Shown in pieces: positions 7,177 to 8,733 of a DNA stretch of 8,733 nucleotides; position 1 is the first letter of the stretch, and the number at the start of each line of letters is the position of its first letter. The notes beneath the pieces were generated by a model, which saw nothing but the letters and a program-made list of their open reading frames with translations, did no database searches and had not been told where the DNA came from. The DNA lies in NCBI GenBank assembly GCA_002368685.1, contig DFEN01000104.1, forward strand, positions 1-8,733, read 5' to 3'. The position numbers were made by a program, and so were the translations under genes. The stretch is from Lachnospiraceae bacterium UBA3801. GTDB taxonomy: Bacteria; Bacillota; Clostridia; Lachnospirales; Lachnospiraceae.

Positions 7177-7508
7177 TCTTCATCTACCGCTTTCTTTTTA
7201 CGAGATTTCTTAACCGGTTTTTCAGCTTCAGGTACATCAGATACCATCTGTTTAGCGTTATAAAATTTCGGGTCATTCTTTGCGTTAAGCTCTTTCAAAA
7301 TTGCATCATAACAAAAATCGCATTCCTTGACAGTTTCACAAGCCTTTATCATGTTGACTATAAACTTGTCTGTGCCGTACTTTTTAGCGTCATCCAGGAC
7401 GCTAGAATCGTTTCCTATGTACTTCTTATCAAAGCGCACACTGTAATACTTACCGATATATGTCTTGCCGGTTACTGTGTTCTCTGCTTTAAAGATATAT
7501 CCAACCAT
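7173..7508 (-). CDS. Small protein with degenerate GIY-YIG-like domain
   Basis: A 111-residue protein whose first 86 residues follow the GIY-YIG nuclease layout. Residues 3-20 (GYIFKA...TGKTYIGK) align without gaps to the start of I-TevI as I recall it, with Tyr17 matching the YIG tyrosine. FDKKYIGN...AKKYGTDKF (26-49) matches the middle of phage GIY-YIG proteins, and FYNAK (82-86) supplies the final Asn. The first catalytic tyrosine appears replaced by Phe6, and the usual helix glutamate falls at Tyr67 or Asp68, so nuclease activity is doubtful. Three cysteines lie at 57, 63 and 66. The tail (93-111) is lysine-rich, then acidic. It sits in the neck genes: its ATG begins one base after the connector's stop and its own stop overlaps the next ATG. 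It may be a domesticated structural or regulatory protein, or a decayed mobile nuclease. Confidence 0.72.
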   Translation of the reverse strand: MVGYIFKAENTVTGKTYIGKYYSVRFDKKYIGNDSSVLDDAKKYGTDKFIVNMIKACETVKECDFCYDAILKELNAKNDPKFYNAKQMVSDVPEAEKPVKKSRKKKAVDEE

Positions 7509-7509
7509 A

Positions 7510-7956
7510 TTATTCCCCCGGGTATATTCCTCTGTAAAGTAGCCTTCTTCCTAAATCATTCATTATGCTACCGAGGTATCTATCCATCAACTCTTCTTTT
7601 GTTTTAGCTCCATTGAAATGAGCTAATAATTCGCCAGAGCTGAGAGTGTTATAGCTGACAGATATTCCATCATTACTCTCTTGTGTTATGCCTGCTTCTT
7701 TTGTCCAACCAATTCCCCATCCTGCACCACCTGCGCTTGATGCAAGTAGCTCATCTTCCATCTGCTTAAATCTGATTAGTTGATACATACATCTTTTCAG
7801 TTCCTCAGATTCAAGAGCTTCTGCCCATTCTGGCTTTTTAAGTCGGTTAAATGTGTACCAGTTTACTGTGCTCTCTGCATCAAATTCTAAATCATTGAAG
7901 GCGGTCTCATCTAATGTTCCGCCATATTCCTTATATTCGTCATACGTTAGATACAT
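7510..7956 (-). CDS. Head-tail connector (adaptor) protein
   Basis: A 148-residue protein directly after the major capsid gene, in the place of gp6/gp15-like connectors that bind the portal ring. It starts MYLTYDEYKEYGGTLDETAF, a signature opening of these small connectors in Gram-positive phages, followed by a helix with EFDAESTVNWYTFNRLKK, a second helix (LKRCMYQLIRFKQMEDELLA), a Gly-rich turn (SSAGGAGWGIGW), a strand region with ESNDGISVSYNTLSSGE, and a C-terminal helix ending LLYRGIYPGE. The helix, turn, strand with SNDGxSVSY, helix ending LLYRG pattern is typical. I prefer the ATG at 7954-7956: an AAGGCGG site (7965-7971) is correctly spaced there, whereas a TTG two codons upstream (7960-7962) would leave only two bases. 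Confidence 0.85.
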   Translation of the reverse strand: MYLTYDEYKEYGGTLDETAFNDLEFDAESTVNWYTFNRLKKPEWAEALESEELKRCMYQLIRFKQMEDELLASSAGGAGWGIGWTKEAGITQESNDGISVSYNTLSSGELLAHFNGAKTKEELMDRYLGSIMNDLGRRLLYRGIYPGE

Positions 7957-7964
7957 AGTCAAGA

Positions 7965-7971
7965 CCGCCTT
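7965..7971 (-). promoter_or_regulatory. Shine-Dalgarno site deciding the connector start
   Basis: AAGGCGG on the minus strand, eight bases before the ATG at 7956 and only two before the in-frame TTG at 7962. The spacing favours the ATG as the true start. Confidence 0.65.
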
Positions 7972-8001
7972 TCTATGATTTTGGGGGTGAAATGCTAACT
8001 A

Positions 8002-8733
8002 TCAGCCAAGAGAAATAATTCTTGCGATAGGAATTGCCTTGTGAGCAATGTACTGAACATTGCTTGCACCGCCGGTATTAACAAGATTCCAGAACGCTCC
8101 GGTCTTTAACTCGTCATCTGTAGGTGACAGAGTATCAATCTGGTCGATACCAGTGAAGCTGATACCATAAGGTGACCAGCACTTTCTCATACGAGAAATA
8201 AGAGTATCCTCACCACCGTTCTTGTAAGGGTCTCTTGCCATCTCATAAGGAACCTTAGCACCGCAGTTTGTGTACTCGATAGCACCACGACCGAATACGT
8301 AGGTTACGTACTTCTTAACTGCTGATGTGCCGCTGCCCTCTGTGATAATAGGCATATCATCATCAATGATGACTGTTCTACCGTTAAGAGTAGCAATGTT
8401 GAGGTCTCTCTCGATACCGTTTGCATCATTGTACTTAAGGTAAACAAGTACCTTAAGGTTCTCAAGGTGTGTAGCAACTGCTGAGTGCATCAGGCAGAGA
8501 CTGAACTGATTCTTGTGGTCACCAGAAGCCTTCTGCATACCAGTGTTAAGAGTTGTAGCATCCATGTAACCAAGAACGCCCTCACTGTTTGTTACGCCTG
8601 TAACATCATGTGTGTGCTCCTCTACAAACTCTGCATCAGCATCATTGTTGCTGCCCATTGCGAATACACCATCGAGGATGTTAATGAGCATCTTCTGGTC
8701 CTGCTCATCCCAGTACTCAGCAACCTGCTCTGC
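8002..8733 (-). CDS. Major capsid protein (N-terminus cut by window edge)
   Basis: The frame is open through the right edge, so the 243 residues seen are the C-terminal part of the coat protein; the ATG at 8691 is internal, because upstream codons read VAEYWDEQDQKM, a continuation typical of this family. The sequence then has LINILDGVFAMG, a loop with HDVTGVTNSEGV, FSLCLMHSAVATHLENLKVLVY, a VIIDDDMPI strand, the YVFGRGAIEY motif, a charged ARDPYKNGGEDTLISRM stretch, WSPYGISFTG, and a conserved-looking end with WNLV, IAHKAIPIARI. These are features of coat proteins of Gram-positive siphophages, expected to have the HK97 fold and form the icosahedral shell. All isoleucine codons I read are ATT or ATC. 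It stops at 8002-8004, followed by a 45-base spacer before the connector. Confidence 0.9.
   Translation of the reverse strand, partial: AEQVAEYWDEQDQKMLINILDGVFAMGSNNDADAEFVEEHTHDVTGVTNSEGVLGYMDATTLNTGMQKASGDHKNQFSLCLMHSAVATHLENLKVLVYLKYNDANGIERDLNIATLNGRTVIIDDDMPIITEGSGTSAVKKYVTYVFGRGAIEYTNCGAKVPYEMARDPYKNGGEDTLISRMRKCWSPYGISFTGIDQIDTLSPTDDELKTGAFWNLVNTGGASNVQYIAHKAIPIARIISLG

Noticed and set aside
7173..7205. Possible -1 slippage at the A-rich lysine codons near the end of the GIY-YIG-like gene, fusing it to the next gene, which is in the -1 frame
   Set aside because: After a shift at AAAAAG the -1 frame meets a TGA within five codons, before the next gene's ATG; the heptamer is also not canonical.
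7957..8001. Terminator or promoter in the spacer between capsid and connector genes
   Set aside because: Only 45 bases, with no inverted repeat plus U-run and no -35/-10 pair; it holds a G-run and the connector's ribosome site only.
8689..8691. ATG at 8691 as the start of the capsid gene
   Set aside because: The frame stays open upstream to the window edge and reads as normal capsid sequence, so this methionine is internal.

Overview
The window is an unbroken block of tailed-phage structural genes, all read on the minus strand (transcription runs from position 8733 towards 1). It comes from a prophage or phage of an AT-rich Gram-positive host. The low-GC composition, strong AGGAGG-type ribosome sites, and similarity of the proteins to siphophage structural genes of Clostridia and Listeria A118-like phages suggest a Firmicute, probably a gut clostridium; the exact host cannot be fixed from this sequence. 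The long non-contractile tail (siphovirus) reading rests on a single tube gene, a very long tape measure gene and no visible sheath gene.

Layout in transcription order: (1) C-terminal part of the major capsid protein, cut by the right edge (8733-8002); (2) a head-tail connector protein (7956-7510); (3) a small protein with a GIY-YIG-like domain whose catalytic residues look altered (7508-7173); (4) a probable head-closure protein (7176-6730); (5) an HK97 gp10-like tail-completion protein (6728-6288); (6) a probable tail terminator (6287-5817); (7) the major tail tube protein (5801-5256); (8) a first tail assembly chaperone-like protein (5233-4610); (9) a Gp15-family protein, probably the second chaperone (4589-4008); (10) the tape measure protein, at least 1334 residues and cut by the left edge (4004-1). 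The tape measure frame is open from its ATG at 4004 to position 1, so it fills the whole left half of the window.

The genes work as one late operon. Capsid and connector proteins finish the head, the closure, gp10-like and terminator proteins form the neck, the tube protein polymerises around the tape measure, and the two chaperone-like proteins keep the tape measure soluble. Genes are butted or overlap by a few bases; the largest gap is about 45 nt, and no internal promoter or terminator is visible. Nothing on the plus strand looks like a real gene.

The module itself is ordinary. The observations worth a second look are the degenerate GIY-YIG-like protein embedded in the neck genes, a clear duplication of about 106 residues inside the tape measure, the absence of a workable frameshift joining the two chaperone genes, and an isoleucine-codon bias marking the capsid and tube genes. 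I do not see evidence of a wholly new system.
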